Assembly (NCBI RefSeq): GCF_900104145.1
Contig: NZ_FNLB01000006.1
Location: 1 to 64,000, forward strand
Reading direction: 5' to 3'
Length of the DNA: 64,000 nt
Origin: Pseudovibrio sp. Tun.PSC04-5.I4
GTDB taxonomy: Bacteria; Pseudomonadota; Alphaproteobacteria; Rhizobiales; Stappiaceae
In this document: piece by piece, positions 8,501 through 16,689 of the stretch
How the letters are laid out: each line of letters begins with the position of its first letter
How positions within the stretch are numbered: position 1 is the stretch's first letter
Translations under genes and position numbers: made by a program
The notes under the pieces: model-generated
What the model saw: only the letters and a program-made list of their open reading frames with translations
Told to the model about the DNA's origin: nothing
The model's database searches: none

Positions 8501-9946
8501 CTAAACCGTGTCGAGTTTCTCAAGATTGAGCGCTTGCGCAAAATCAATCGTTAATGGATGCCACCCACGCCCACTGGAAATTTCTGTAGTTTTCAACTTC
8601 TCTCTGAGCGCATCACCAGATTTAACTTCAGTGATAATAGCCAGTTTTTTGAAATTTTTCCGTTGTGCCGCTCTGACAAAGAATTCGAAATTAGGGTAGA
8701 AATCAACGTAATATAGGGTTTGTGGATACCACCGGATATCTCGCAACTGCGAAACCAGTAGTACCAGCAGGTCTGCTTGCATAATGTCCTTAAATGGTAA
8801 ATCCGTTCGATCTGAATGCCGTTTAATTAGTTTTGCCGCAGGTGAGTGGCAATTCGGCTCGCCATTACTCAGCGAGTTGTTGAGATCGTCTCCGGCAGAA
8901 GCGTGAAACTTCGCAAAAGAGCCGTAATCGGTACCCGTATGTCGCTCAGATGGTGGCAAAATATATTTCGTCTCGAAGATTACGTTTAGTGTGCTAAATG
9001 ATTTTGTTTTAATCAAAACCGCCACAAAATATAAGAACACTTCATAAACAAAGAGCGAGTGAGCAGTCCACCATTTGTCGTTAAAGCGAGTTACTTCCTC
9101 AGTCCTAAACCTCAGCGCAAGTACCCTTTCAAGGAGATCAATCAACGTCTCTGAAAAGTCTTCCTCATTACCTCTCAGTGTACTTTCCAACAAAAGCCAA
9201 TCGACAAGGAAATTTCTAATCGGCTTTAGCTTTTCGTAATCAGAAATTATCCTTTGTCCCCAATCATCTACGTTCGGTTCTTCACGAATTCTCAGTTCAT
9301 CAACATAGGATACGCAAGCGTCAAAAAAATCTTCACGCAACAACGGTACTGTAGTCTTTCCTTGTTTTAATCCGTTCTCAAGAGATCTAATTTTTGCTGT
9401 GACACCGGACGTGGGGAGAGTAGTATTCTGAGTTAGATAAGCTGGTTTCTTACCTAGGGCGGGTTTGGTGAAACGTGGTTGCCCATTTAGGAACCGGACT
9501 AAATCTTCCCACGTTTCATTTACTTTTTCTGGAGACGTAAAATTGAACCCAATCCGAGAAGCAATAAAGGTTGGAAGATAAGGTTCTCCGTCGTCATTAA
9601 ACTCACAGAAAATCGAAACGAATTTTGATTGAGCGGTTTTCTTATAGACCTCTTGAGAAACGATTAGTGCCTCTATGCCAACCCCCGCTTGTCGAGCGTC
9701 AGCCTTTTCTACATAAGACTGATCGCACACTAGTAAAACATGCGTAATGGTTGGATCTTGAACCATTTTTTCCATAAAAACAATTTTATCATCCCCCGGT
9801 CTAAGGTCATAGATATCAATGATCACATTGACACCATCACCAAATAGACGGTCTGCCCATTCTCTAACGCGTTCCTTATGCGCTACGTCTGTCCAGTTAT
9901 ATGAAATAAAAACCTTTGGTACCAACGGTTCTGCTTTTACATTCAT
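8501..9946 (-). CDS. SEFIR/TIR-like domain protein, probable prophage-borne anti-phage defence gene
   Basis: 481 residues on the strand opposite to all tail genes, placed between V and W. Residues about 10-140 form a SEFIR domain: KVFISYNWTD at the start, then DIYDLRPGDD with a downstream MVQDPTITHVLLVCDQSYV, which is the classical box order of bacterial SEFIR proteins. The rest (about 160-481) is helical, without a motif I recognise; no P-loop is visible. Bacterial SEFIR/TIR proteins of this build are reported to act as single-gene abortive anti-phage systems that deplete NAD+. Base composition is clearly more AT-rich than the tail genes, suggesting separate acquisition. It is convergent with V (10 bases) and has its own leader. 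Confidence 0.72.
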   Translation of the reverse strand: MNVKAEPLVPKVFISYNWTDVAHKERVREWADRLFGDGVNVIIDIYDLRPGDDKIVFMEKMVQDPTITHVLLVCDQSYVEKADARQAGVGIEALIVSQEVYKKTAQSKFVSIFCEFNDDGEPYLPTFIASRIGFNFTSPEKVNETWEDLVRFLNGQPRFTKPALGKKPAYLTQNTTLPTSGVTAKIRSLENGLKQGKTTVPLLREDFFDACVSYVDELRIREEPNVDDWGQRIISDYEKLKPIRNFLVDWLLLESTLRGNEEDFSETLIDLLERVLALRFRTEEVTRFNDKWWTAHSLFVYEVFLYFVAVLIKTKSFSTLNVIFETKYILPPSERHTGTDYGSFAKFHASAGDDLNNSLSNGEPNCHSPAAKLIKRHSDRTDLPFKDIMQADLLVLLVSQLRDIRWYPQTLYYVDFYPNFEFFVRAAQRKNFKKLAIITEVKSGDALREKLKTTEISSGRGWHPLTIDFAQALNLEKLDTV

Positions 9947-10047
9947 TCCTAAATCGCCCTATCTGCGGAACACTTCCGTAACCTAGCTACCCTCTCGCGC
10001 GATACCTTGCCTACAACGAGAAGTTTTAGCAAGGATGTTTGCGGGCG

Positions 10048-10431
10048 ATGGTTTTAGATCCCCTCCATTGGCAGATTAAGCTGGCACAGGACCCTGATGC
10101 GCTCTGGAATGAGGCGGTCATTGGACTGGATGATCTGGCCCAGTGCATCCGCATTATCTGCCTGACGGCCAAGCTGTCTGTTCCCACCCAGCCAGAGCAG
10201 TTCTGCAGTGCGCTTGATTATATCGACCGCGTTCCTACCGAGGCAATCCCCGGCATTTCCAAGGAGATCTGGGAGGGCATAGATCGCTGGGAGCCGCGCA
10301 TTCTGCTGGATAGCGTAGATGTGGTGCAGGCAGGCTTTGCCTATTTCACCGCAGCTATTTACTGGCGGCCACGCTCTGACGTTCTTTCCGACATTAATCG
10401 CACCGATGTTGATTTTATGAGGGCTGAGTGA
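10048..10431 (+). CDS. W: Baseplate assembly protein W (P2 gpW / T4 gp25-like)
   Basis: About 127 residues with the gp25-like fold signature: an N-terminal helix 'LDDLAQCIRIICLTAKLSVP' followed by 'FCSALDYIDRVP' and the closing beta pattern. gp25-type proteins form the baseplate wedge and initiate sheath polymerisation. The family glutamate-containing EPR motif is present as RWEPRI. Start: ATG 10048 is preferred; TTG 10039 is only 3 bases from the AAGGA at 10031. The stop overlaps the start of J (ATGATG). This gene is separated from V by the reverse-strand SEFIR gene, although V and W are normally adjacent. Confidence 0.78.
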   Translation: MVLDPLHWQIKLAQDPDALWNEAVIGLDDLAQCIRIICLTAKLSVPTQPEQFCSALDYIDRVPTEAIPGISKEIWEGIDRWEPRILLDSVDVVQAGFAYFTAAIYWRPRSDVLSDINRTDVDFMRAE

Positions 10432-11567
10432 TGGTAAACCTGATCAAAGCCCTGACTACAGATGAGCTGATCCGTCGCGGTCCGCCGCAACACTTCACCG
10501 TGTCCTCCAAGGTCTGGCGAGAAAAGCTGGTGACGTGGTGGCAAACCCACCCGGACGGCCCTCAGCGCAAGCTTTACCCGGCCCACTATGAAATGCTGTT
10601 CATCAACCTGCTGGCCTATGCCTTATCGCTACTTGGCAAAGAAGGACAAGACGCCGCCGACAAACGCTGGCTCCTGTTTGCCACTGGGGCATCGCTGGAT
10701 GTGGCCGCCGCCAACAATGGCACTTTTCGCCTGAAGGCCAAGGCGGCCACAGTGCAGCTCACCTTCACACTGGATGAACCACGCAGTACCGATCTTGTTT
10801 TGCCACGCGGCCTTGAGGTCAGCGCCGGGGCGTTCTCATTTGCACTGGATGAACAGCAGATTTTGAAGGCTGGTGCGCTTTCTTTGAATGCTCGTGCCAC
10901 AGCTACCCAACCGGGGTTAGAAGCCAACGGACTGCTGCCCGGCCAGATCACGCAAATGTCTGCGGGCTATCCTGATGTGAGTGTGACCAACTCAATCACT
11001 AGCGAAGGCGGCACGACTGCAGAAGACGATGGCTCTCTGCTTTACCGCGCCGCCAAAGCCCATGATCGCATCTCCAAGGCCGGACCAAAAGAAAGTTACC
11101 GCCAGCAGGCCCGTGCGTTTTCACCTGACATTGCAGATGTGGAAGTGATCCGGCCTGCACCGGGGCGCATTGCGCTTTATGTGTTGCTTAAGTCAGGAGT
11201 GCCGAGTGCTCAGTTCTGTGAGGATCTGAAAGCCTATCTGGATCCTGACAGCAAGCGACCGCAAGGAGATGATCTAAGCGTTCATCCCGGTGAATTGGTG
11301 AGCGTCACTATTACCGGACCGCTGAAGGTCAATGGAGATTTTGAAGTGGCACGCGCTGCCTCTGAACAGGCCATTCGCGAAGCCGGGATCATATGGTCGC
11401 AGCGTTTGGGTGAGTACCTGGCGCTCTCGGCCTTAACGCCTGCAGTACGCCATGTGGAAGGCGTAGTGGATGTCGATCTACATGTGACAAATCTTGCCTC
11501 GCGACAACTTGGTAAAATCCAATTTGCTGTGATTGGTGATGTGGTTCTGGAGGCGGAGAATGACTGA
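10428..11567 (+). CDS. J: Baseplate assembly protein J (P2 gpJ-like)
   Basis: 379 residues of the baseplate J family, which forms the wedge arms linking hub to tail fibres. Visible family regions are DKRWLLFATGASLDVAAANNG (split here as WLLFATGASLDVAAANN, about 84-100), then EGGTTAEDDGSLLYR and KAGPKESYRQQARAFSPDIADVEV (the 'GS...Y...A....v.dv' block around 205-245), and C-terminal beta-strand repeats. It overlaps W by 4 bases and I by 8 bases, showing a tightly coupled W-J-I-H set. Confidence 0.9.
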   Translation: MMVNLIKALTTDELIRRGPPQHFTVSSKVWREKLVTWWQTHPDGPQRKLYPAHYEMLFINLLAYALSLLGKEGQDAADKRWLLFATGASLDVAAANNGTFRLKAKAATVQLTFTLDEPRSTDLVLPRGLEVSAGAFSFALDEQQILKAGALSLNARATATQPGLEANGLLPGQITQMSAGYPDVSVTNSITSEGGTTAEDDGSLLYRAAKAHDRISKAGPKESYRQQARAFSPDIADVEVIRPAPGRIALYVLLKSGVPSAQFCEDLKAYLDPDSKRPQGDDLSVHPGELVSVTITGPLKVNGDFEVARAASEQAIREAGIIWSQRLGEYLALSALTPAVRHVEGVVDVDLHVTNLASRQLGKIQFAVIGDVVLEAEND

Positions 11568-12309
11568 CCGGCGCTTTCCCTACACGCTTATTCCGCCCAG
11601 CATCAGTGAGCCACGCACACGAGCCTTGCTGGATGCCTTTGAAGCTATGATCGGTGCCTTTGATTTTTCAGTGCTGTTGCAACGAAACGCAGATGAGACA
11701 TCCACGGAAGCTCTGCCACTGGCAATGCATGACCGCTCGCTGGAGGAGTTCATCGGGGAAGATGGGCTACCGGAGGAAGCCGTCCGCCGTCTTATTGATG
11801 AAGCATGGCCGTTGCATGAGGACAAAGGCACTGATGATGGTGTTGCGTTGGGTCTGTCATTGATTGGCGTACGGCCTCATTTTGAGCACTGGTGGCAGCA
11901 AGAGCCAGAGGGGCCGCACGATACTCATAATCTCACCGTCTATGTAAATGAGCACCTGTTTGATGATGAGGCTGTTCTGCTCAATTCCAAAGTGCAGATC
12001 GCTGCCCTCACCATGGTGGACGCTACCAAACGCTGGTCACAGGATACCAACTTTGAACTCGGTGCTGAATTTGAAACAACACTCAGCCTTGGTCTGGGCG
12101 GGGCTTGTGTTGCTCTGGCTGAGCCTATGGGCGCGATGGCTATTCCAGAGTCTGGGGCAACACTCTGTGCAGGTGCTGTGGGCCGTGGTGTCGCTCATAT
12201 GGCGCGGGTGTTTGAACCTGTCTTACCAGAGGCGGGCACACACCTTGCCAGCGCTGCCATCGCACGCGGTCATTCCTTTCTTTCACTTCACGGAGAGCTT
12301 TTGCCATGA
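11560..12309 (+). CDS. I: Phage tail protein I (P2 gpI-like)
   Basis: 249 residues from ATG 11560 (overlapping the end of J). The N-terminal half carries the gpI signature: LPLAMHDRSLEEFIGEDGLPEEAVRRLIDEAWPLHEDKGT, here as separate pieces ending in HEDKGTDDGVALGLSLIG. P2 gpI is about 176 residues; the extra C-terminal 70 residues (Gly/Ala-rich, LGLGGACVALAEP and repeats) look like an appended connector. It links the baseplate to tail fibres. The stop overlaps the start of the fibre gene (ATGA). Confidence 0.83.
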   Translation: MTDRRFPYTLIPPSISEPRTRALLDAFEAMIGAFDFSVLLQRNADETSTEALPLAMHDRSLEEFIGEDGLPEEAVRRLIDEAWPLHEDKGTDDGVALGLSLIGVRPHFEHWWQQEPEGPHDTHNLTVYVNEHLFDDEAVLLNSKVQIAALTMVDATKRWSQDTNFELGAEFETTLSLGLGGACVALAEPMGAMAIPESGATLCAGAVGRGVAHMARVFEPVLPEAGTHLASAAIARGHSFLSLHGELLP

Positions 12310-12992
12310 GTTTAAAAGCGATCAATCCAACACTGACACGCGCTGGTATGCGGGCGATCTTTAACGCATCCGATGCGGGCCTTCACGCGAAGATTACCCA
12401 TCTGGCCTTCGGCTCCAGCCGTTACACGCCAACTGGAACCGAGAACGGTCTCAAGTCTGAAAAGGCACGCATTGAGATTGTCGGCAGCCGCTATCTGGAT
12501 GATTTCCAAATGGAGATTACCGCAAAGATAGATGGACCAACCGGCTTCACGCTGGCTGAGCTTGGCGTGATGCTTGAGGACGGAACACTGCTGGCCGTTT
12601 GGTCTGATCCTGACACGCCGCTGGCCCAATATACGCCTGGTGTTCCGATTGCCTTTTCCTTTGTGTTGGCACTTTCAAGCTTGCCGCAGGATGTCATCGA
12701 GGTGACGGGCGATGTGGATCTGCAACTCTTCTTTGGCGAGGAGTTTGCGCAGGTTGGAACAGCTTTGATTGGCATGCAGCTGCGTGCAAAACATTTGCAG
12801 GAACGCGTTGCTGAACTGGAGAAAGGTAAAGCCCAGTTTGCAGCTGTTTCAACATTTATCACACAGCAACAGCAGACGATTGCCACTCAGCAATTGCAGA
12901 TAAACGAGCTACTTGGCCTCATCACTAATACTGGGGCACTCGCACTCATTAATTCCCGAAACATCTTTGAAACACAGGAGGCACTGCAATGA
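12306..12992 (+). CDS. H: Tail fibre N-terminal / tail-collar fibre protein (P2 gpH-type)
   Basis: 228 residues. The first about 150 residues match the phage tail-collar fibre N-domain (LTRAGMRAIFNASDAGLHAKITHLAFG, seen as GLHAKITHLAFGS near 25; then FTLAELGVMLEDGTLLAVWS near 79). This domain anchors fibres to the baseplate. The C-terminal part is a coiled coil (RAKHLQERVAELEKG, then a Gln-rich heptad stretch ITQQQQTIATQQLQINELL). Most P2 H proteins are far longer, so fibre function here is split, with the receptor-binding part probably in the next gene, which starts within its stop codon. Confidence 0.8.
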   Translation: MSLKAINPTLTRAGMRAIFNASDAGLHAKITHLAFGSSRYTPTGTENGLKSEKARIEIVGSRYLDDFQMEITAKIDGPTGFTLAELGVMLEDGTLLAVWSDPDTPLAQYTPGVPIAFSFVLALSSLPQDVIEVTGDVDLQLFFGEEFAQVGTALIGMQLRAKHLQERVAELEKGKAQFAAVSTFITQQQQTIATQQLQINELLGLITNTGALALINSRNIFETQEALQ

Positions 12993-13732
12993 GCCTGACG
13001 CAAAATATCACAACCCTTATTGGCCGGGCTGATAGTCTGGTCAGCGCCTATGAGACCAAGGCAGATGAGATCAATCAGAAAATTCAGGAAGCAGTAGCTG
13101 CCTTTCCTGATACTCATAAAGTCTTTTATGTGGACCCGACACGTGGTCATAGCAGCAATTCCGGTTCACGCGACAACCCCCTGCTTACCATTCAAGATGC
13201 AATCAGCCGCACTCCAATCAATGGCAGTGCTAACATCAATTTATTAGCAGACACAATGTTGCCGCCAGCACGCTACAGCCTTCAGAACAAAAGCATTCAG
13301 ATCTACGGTCATGAAGCACCAAACGGCAAAGCGAAACTAACGGCTTCTGTGTTTGAACATAATGGATATGCCTACCTATCTGGCTGGAACACATTTGGGC
13401 TGAACGCTGGCTTCATGTTCCGCTTCATCGATGTTGATTTTCCGCAGTATACCGGTGATCTGCACGGTTATATTCGCTATAGGTCCATTTTGGGGAACTT
13501 TGCCGGTTATGTGCAAACTCTTTCTCATTTTGCTTTCTCTGATGCCAGTTTGATCTTCCCGAACGAAAACGGCTTTGGTTGGCTAGCCTGTGCAACGCAT
13601 ACCGGTTTGGTTTTTCTTGGCAATGGAATTACCGACGTGAACGGGAATATGTCGGGGCAGTACGTAGATGGAGCTGACGCCGCAAACCCTTCCAATACCC
13701 CTCAGTTACTCACCAACATGAAAACTCTTTAA
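12989..13732 (+). CDS. Putative distal tail fibre/spike protein with beta-helix-like region
   Basis: 247 residues, translationally coupled to the fibre-anchor gene (ATGA overlap). A short N-terminal helix (residues 1-40) precedes a region beginning FYVDPTRGHSSNSGSRDNPLLTIQ, a glycan-spike-like 'D..G.d...G....P..tiq.Ai' pattern found at the start of right-handed beta-helices. Short beta repeats follow. The C-terminus is Gly/Asn/Asp-rich without enzymatic motifs I can name. By position it is the likely host-recognition protein. The sequence is probably divergent because receptor-binding regions evolve fast; the exact fold is inferred. Confidence 0.6.
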   Translation: MSLTQNITTLIGRADSLVSAYETKADEINQKIQEAVAAFPDTHKVFYVDPTRGHSSNSGSRDNPLLTIQDAISRTPINGSANINLLADTMLPPARYSLQNKSIQIYGHEAPNGKAKLTASVFEHNGYAYLSGWNTFGLNAGFMFRFIDVDFPQYTGDLHGYIRYRSILGNFAGYVQTLSHFAFSDASLIFPNENGFGWLACATHTGLVFLGNGITDVNGNMSGQYVDGADAANPSNTPQLLTNMKTL

Positions 13733-13745
13733 AGGAGGCGGCTCT

Positions 13746-14150
13746 ATGACCTTGCTTGATTTTAGTTATAACGGCAGAACTTATCGGAATTTTTCAGAGG
13801 AGGCCGCTGTTGCTGCTGGCGTTCCCCAAGCCGCAATTGACGAGGCATTGGCCTCTGAGCGCTTGAGTACCGTTAAAGCGGAATGCCGCAGACGCATCTA
13901 TGCGCAGGCAAGCTCTGAGACCCAGATAAACATGGCGACCGCGACTGCCGCTGTTGCAGGCAAGGCGGTTGAGGATCGCAGTGCAGAAGACTTGGCGCTT
14001 CTAAACAGCACCAAGGCTGCATTCGATTGGGTCAACGCTATGCGGGCCAAGGTGATTGATCTTGCCGCAGATCCAGACACGGGCTTTACGCTGGATGCAA
14101 GTTGGCCGGATTGCCCGGCTGATGTGGTTGCTATTGTGGAGCAGTTTTAA
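13746..14150 (+). CDS. Putative tail fibre assembly-type protein (DUF4376-like)
   Basis: 134 residues, preceded by a very strong AAAGGAGG at 13732-13739. Residues 1-40 resemble short phage fibre-associated N-domains, and the middle (ECRRRIYAQASSETQINMATA, split here as RRRIYAQASSETQINMA) resembles helical domains found in tail-fibre assembly chaperones and DUF4376-type phage proteins. It is the last gene of the tail cluster, the usual place of a fibre chaperone. Assignment rests on position and the central motif. Confidence 0.55.
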   Translation: MTLLDFSYNGRTYRNFSEEAAVAAGVPQAAIDEALASERLSTVKAECRRRIYAQASSETQINMATATAAVAGKAVEDRSAEDLALLNSTKAAFDWVNAMRAKVIDLAADPDTGFTLDASWPDCPADVVAIVEQF

Positions 14151-14207
14151 CAAGCCGGAACACATCCGGCGCACGCCCAAACTGCCCGCACTAATATGAA
14201 GCGGAAG

Positions 14208-14227
14208 GCCCGGAGAAATCTCCGGGC
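14208..14227 (+). terminator. Perfect 8-bp GC hairpin after the tail cluster
   Basis: GCCCGGAG-AAAT-CTCCGGGC forms an uninterrupted stem with a tetraloop, 57 bases after the last tail gene. There is no T-run, so it may be a rho-assisted terminator, a mRNA-stabilising hairpin, or a control structure ahead of com. Confidence 0.5.
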
Positions 14228-14341
14228 ACCGGGCATCAAGTGCAAACCAGAGCCCAGCCAGTGAAGACAATAATATCACTGCTCACGCCGCATCAACTCA
14301 CCAAACAATGAGCTGCGGGACCATCATATGCGAGATAGGGA

Positions 14342-14494
14342 ATGGAGTCTATCAAGTGCTGCAAATGCGCAGCTCTCCTCCTCAAAAAAGAAGAAAATGC
14401 CCTTCAGGGGCGCATCGAAATCAAATGCCGCCGCTGTTGCACATATAATGACCTGAGGCCAGATGAGCCCTTAGAAAATAACAATAAGAAATGA
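14342..14494 (+). CDS. com: Com-like zinc-binding translational activator (phage Mu com family)
   Basis: 50-residue protein that begins MESIKCCKCAALLLKKEE and contains a second cysteine cluster KCRRCCTYNDL. The two CxxC pairs (C6/C9 and C29/C32 or C33) are spaced as in Mu Com (which begins MKSIRCKNCNKLLFKA), a zinc-finger RNA-binding protein that unfolds the mom mRNA and allows translation of the DNA-modification gene. Its stop codon overlaps the methylase start (ATGA at 14491-14494), matching the com-mom arrangement. It is typical of the extreme right end of Mu-like phages. Confidence 0.75.
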   Translation: MESIKCCKCAALLLKKEENALQGRIEIKCRRCCTYNDLRPDEPLENNNKK

Positions 14495-15279
14495 CAGTAA
14501 CTCCCGTCAGACCTACCAAACCTGTGGCCGCTTATATCGGAGGAAAAATGCAACTTGCAAAGCACGTTTCAGCCCGGATTAGCGCGGTCGCTCATCAAAC
14601 CTATGTTGAACCATTTGTCGGTATGGGTGGGATCTTTTTCCGCCGGGCTGAACAGCCGAAATGTGAAGTCATCAATGACATCTCCGGCGATGTGGTAACT
14701 CTGTTCCGCATCCTACAACGCCACTATCCGCAGTTTTTGGAAGTGCTCAAGTTCCAGCTGACAAGCCGCTCTGAGTTTGAGCGTTTGGTGAAAATTGATC
14801 CTGACACGCTGACAGATCTGGAGCGGGCTGCCCGTTTCATTTACCTGCAACGCACGGCTTTTGGGGGTAAGGTAGAGGGACGTAATTTCGGTGTAGACTT
14901 ACGAGGGGCAAGGTTTGATCTGAGCAAGGTGGTGCCGCTTCTGGAGGACGTTCATGAACGCTTATCCGGCGTCATCATTGAGCGCCTGCCTTACGCTGAT
15001 TGCATCAAGCGATATGACCGGGCTGAAACACTATTCTATCTGGATCCGCCGTACTGGGCCTGCGAGGACTATTACGGCAAAGACGTGTTTACCGCTGAAG
15101 ACTTCCAAAAGCTGGCCGATCAACTCAGAGCCATTAAAGGCCGGTTCCTTCTTTCCATCAACGACACACCGCAGATCAGAGAGATCTTCGCTGGCTTTGA
15201 TCTGGAAGAGGTGAGCCTCAACTACACGATGAATGCTACCCGTCAGAAGGCAGCTAAAGAGCTGATTATCAGTAACTAA
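14491..15279 (+). CDS. DNA adenine N6-methyltransferase, D12 class
   Basis: 262 residues. SAM-binding motif: YIGGKMQLAKHV (about 15-26) followed by VEPFVGMGGIFFRR (about 39-52, FxGxG motif I). Catalytic motif IV is DPPYW at 185-189. Length and order of motifs match phage Dam-type D12 enzymes, which methylate adenine in short palindromes such as GATC; the target here cannot be read from sequence. It starts inside the com stop codon and has only a weak ribosome site of its own, so its translation probably depends on Com, as for Mu mom. It likely protects phage DNA from host restriction. Confidence 0.88.
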   Translation: MTVTPVRPTKPVAAYIGGKMQLAKHVSARISAVAHQTYVEPFVGMGGIFFRRAEQPKCEVINDISGDVVTLFRILQRHYPQFLEVLKFQLTSRSEFERLVKIDPDTLTDLERAARFIYLQRTAFGGKVEGRNFGVDLRGARFDLSKVVPLLEDVHERLSGVIIERLPYADCIKRYDRAETLFYLDPPYWACEDYYGKDVFTAEDFQKLADQLRAIKGRFLLSINDTPQIREIFAGFDLEEVSLNYTMNATRQKAAKELIISN

Positions 15280-15297
15280 AACTGGGGAACAAAAGGG

Positions 15298-15333
15298 GCG
15301 TTAGAAAGCGTTGTAAAGCAGCTCTTCTAACGC
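15298..15333 (+). terminator. Inverted repeat after the methylase gene
   Basis: GCGTTAGAA (15298-15306) is perfectly complementary to TTCTAACGC (15325-15333); with AGC/GCT just inside, the stem is longer with one bulge. It sits 18 bases after the methylase stop and is followed by CTCAAAAA rather than a T-run on the plus strand. It is a probable end-of-transcript hairpin of the prophage. Confidence 0.5.
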
Positions 15334-15435
15334 TCAAAAACTGGAGGTAAAAGAGAGGATGCGCCGTGCATTCTAAAACGCCCACCTATGCAAAAACTCG
15401 CGCCGCGCCACATTGGAAAGAAGGGGTGTGGAGGA

Positions 15436-16689
15436 GTGGTCAATCTAGGGAAGATCGTAATGATCCATAATTTGAAGCAGCAGGGACTGTCTGTAAGTGC
15501 CATAGCGCGCAAAGCCGGGCTGGATAGAAAGACGGTCAGCAAATACTTACACCAAGGCCTTGAAGCTCCTGTCTACGGCCCCCGCCAGCGTGACGGGCGT
15601 GTACTGGAGGAATACAAAGGCTATTTACTTGAGCGACTGGAGCGGTTTCCCGGTCTATCTGCCCGGCGCTTGCTTCGTGAGCTGAAGACACTGGGGTTTA
15701 AGGGCGGTTACTCCACTGTAACGGAATATCTTCGCCTGATCCGTCCAGCTCCTCCGCATGCATTTGAACGGCGCTTTGAGACAGCACCAGGCCAGCAGGC
15801 ACAGGTAGATTTTGCTGAGTTTCAGGTGGAGTTCACCAGTGAACCAGATGTGGTGCGAAAAGTCTTTTTGTTTTCAATGGTGCTGAGTAATTCACGGTTT
15901 TTGTGGGGGCGCTATTGTGCCAATCAAAAACTAGAGACAGTCCTGCGTTGTCATATCGCGGCCTTTGAGGTCTTCGGCGGAGCGACACTGGAAGTCCTGT
16001 ATGATCGCATGAAGACAGCCGTTCTGGGAGAGGAGCCAGATGGCACTGTTCTTTTTAATCCTGCTCTTGTCGCTCTTCTGGACCATTATGGCGCTCAGCC
16101 GGATGCCTGCCAGCCCTACCGGGCCAAAACCAAGGGCAAGGTGGAGCGGCCATTTCGTTACATCCGGCAGGATTTCTTCCTTGGTCGTACGTTCCGCGAT
16201 CTGGACGATCTTAATGCCCAGTTCACACGCTGGTGCAAGGAAATTGCCAATGCCCGTGTTCATGCCACCACCAACCGTGTGGTGGGCGAGGTCTTTGGAG
16301 AGGAACAGCCCGCTCTGATCCCTTTGCCAGCGCACCCTTATGATGCTGTTTTACTGGTGGAGCGGCGGGTCACGCGTGATGGCATGGTCTCCGTTGGAGG
16401 TAATCTTTATTCAGTGCCGGACACCGTTAAGAAACGGATGGTCGAAGTCCAGCATCACCCGCAAGAGGTGCGCATCTATGAAAACGGTCAGCTCATCGCC
16501 ACCCATCCGGTCATGGAGGGAAAGAACCAGCGCCGGGTTGATCCATGCCATCGCAAGGCTCCTCCACGGGCAACACAGCGCCGTCGTCTGGCTGCGGAGC
16601 CAACCAAACACAGCGGTGTAAACCAACGCCCACTGGAGTTCTATGAAGCGGTAGGCCAACGACTTGCCAGTACTGGAGGTAAGCCATGA
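15436..16689 (+). CDS. istA: IS21 family transposase IstA
   Basis: DDE transposase of about 417 residues. From GTG 15436 it begins with a helix-turn-helix reading IHNLKQQGLSVSAIARKAGL, then YGPRQRDGRVLEEYKGYL. The catalytic triad is visible as QVDFAEF (first D), YDRMKT (second D) and KGKVERPFRYIR (E). The C-terminal beta domain includes SVGGNLYSVPD. The upstream frame is open to 15388 but the conserved IS21 start is at the helix-turn-helix, so the later start is preferred. It catalyses excision and insertion of the element with IstB. The full length and intact triad suggest it is active. Confidence 0.93.
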   Translation: MVNLGKIVMIHNLKQQGLSVSAIARKAGLDRKTVSKYLHQGLEAPVYGPRQRDGRVLEEYKGYLLERLERFPGLSARRLLRELKTLGFKGGYSTVTEYLRLIRPAPPHAFERRFETAPGQQAQVDFAEFQVEFTSEPDVVRKVFLFSMVLSNSRFLWGRYCANQKLETVLRCHIAAFEVFGGATLEVLYDRMKTAVLGEEPDGTVLFNPALVALLDHYGAQPDACQPYRAKTKGKVERPFRYIRQDFFLGRTFRDLDDLNAQFTRWCKEIANARVHATTNRVVGEVFGEEQPALIPLPAHPYDAVLLVERRVTRDGMVSVGGNLYSVPDTVKKRMVEVQHHPQEVRIYENGQLIATHPVMEGKNQRRVDPCHRKAPPRATQRRRLAAEPTKHSGVNQRPLEFYEAVGQRLASTGGKP

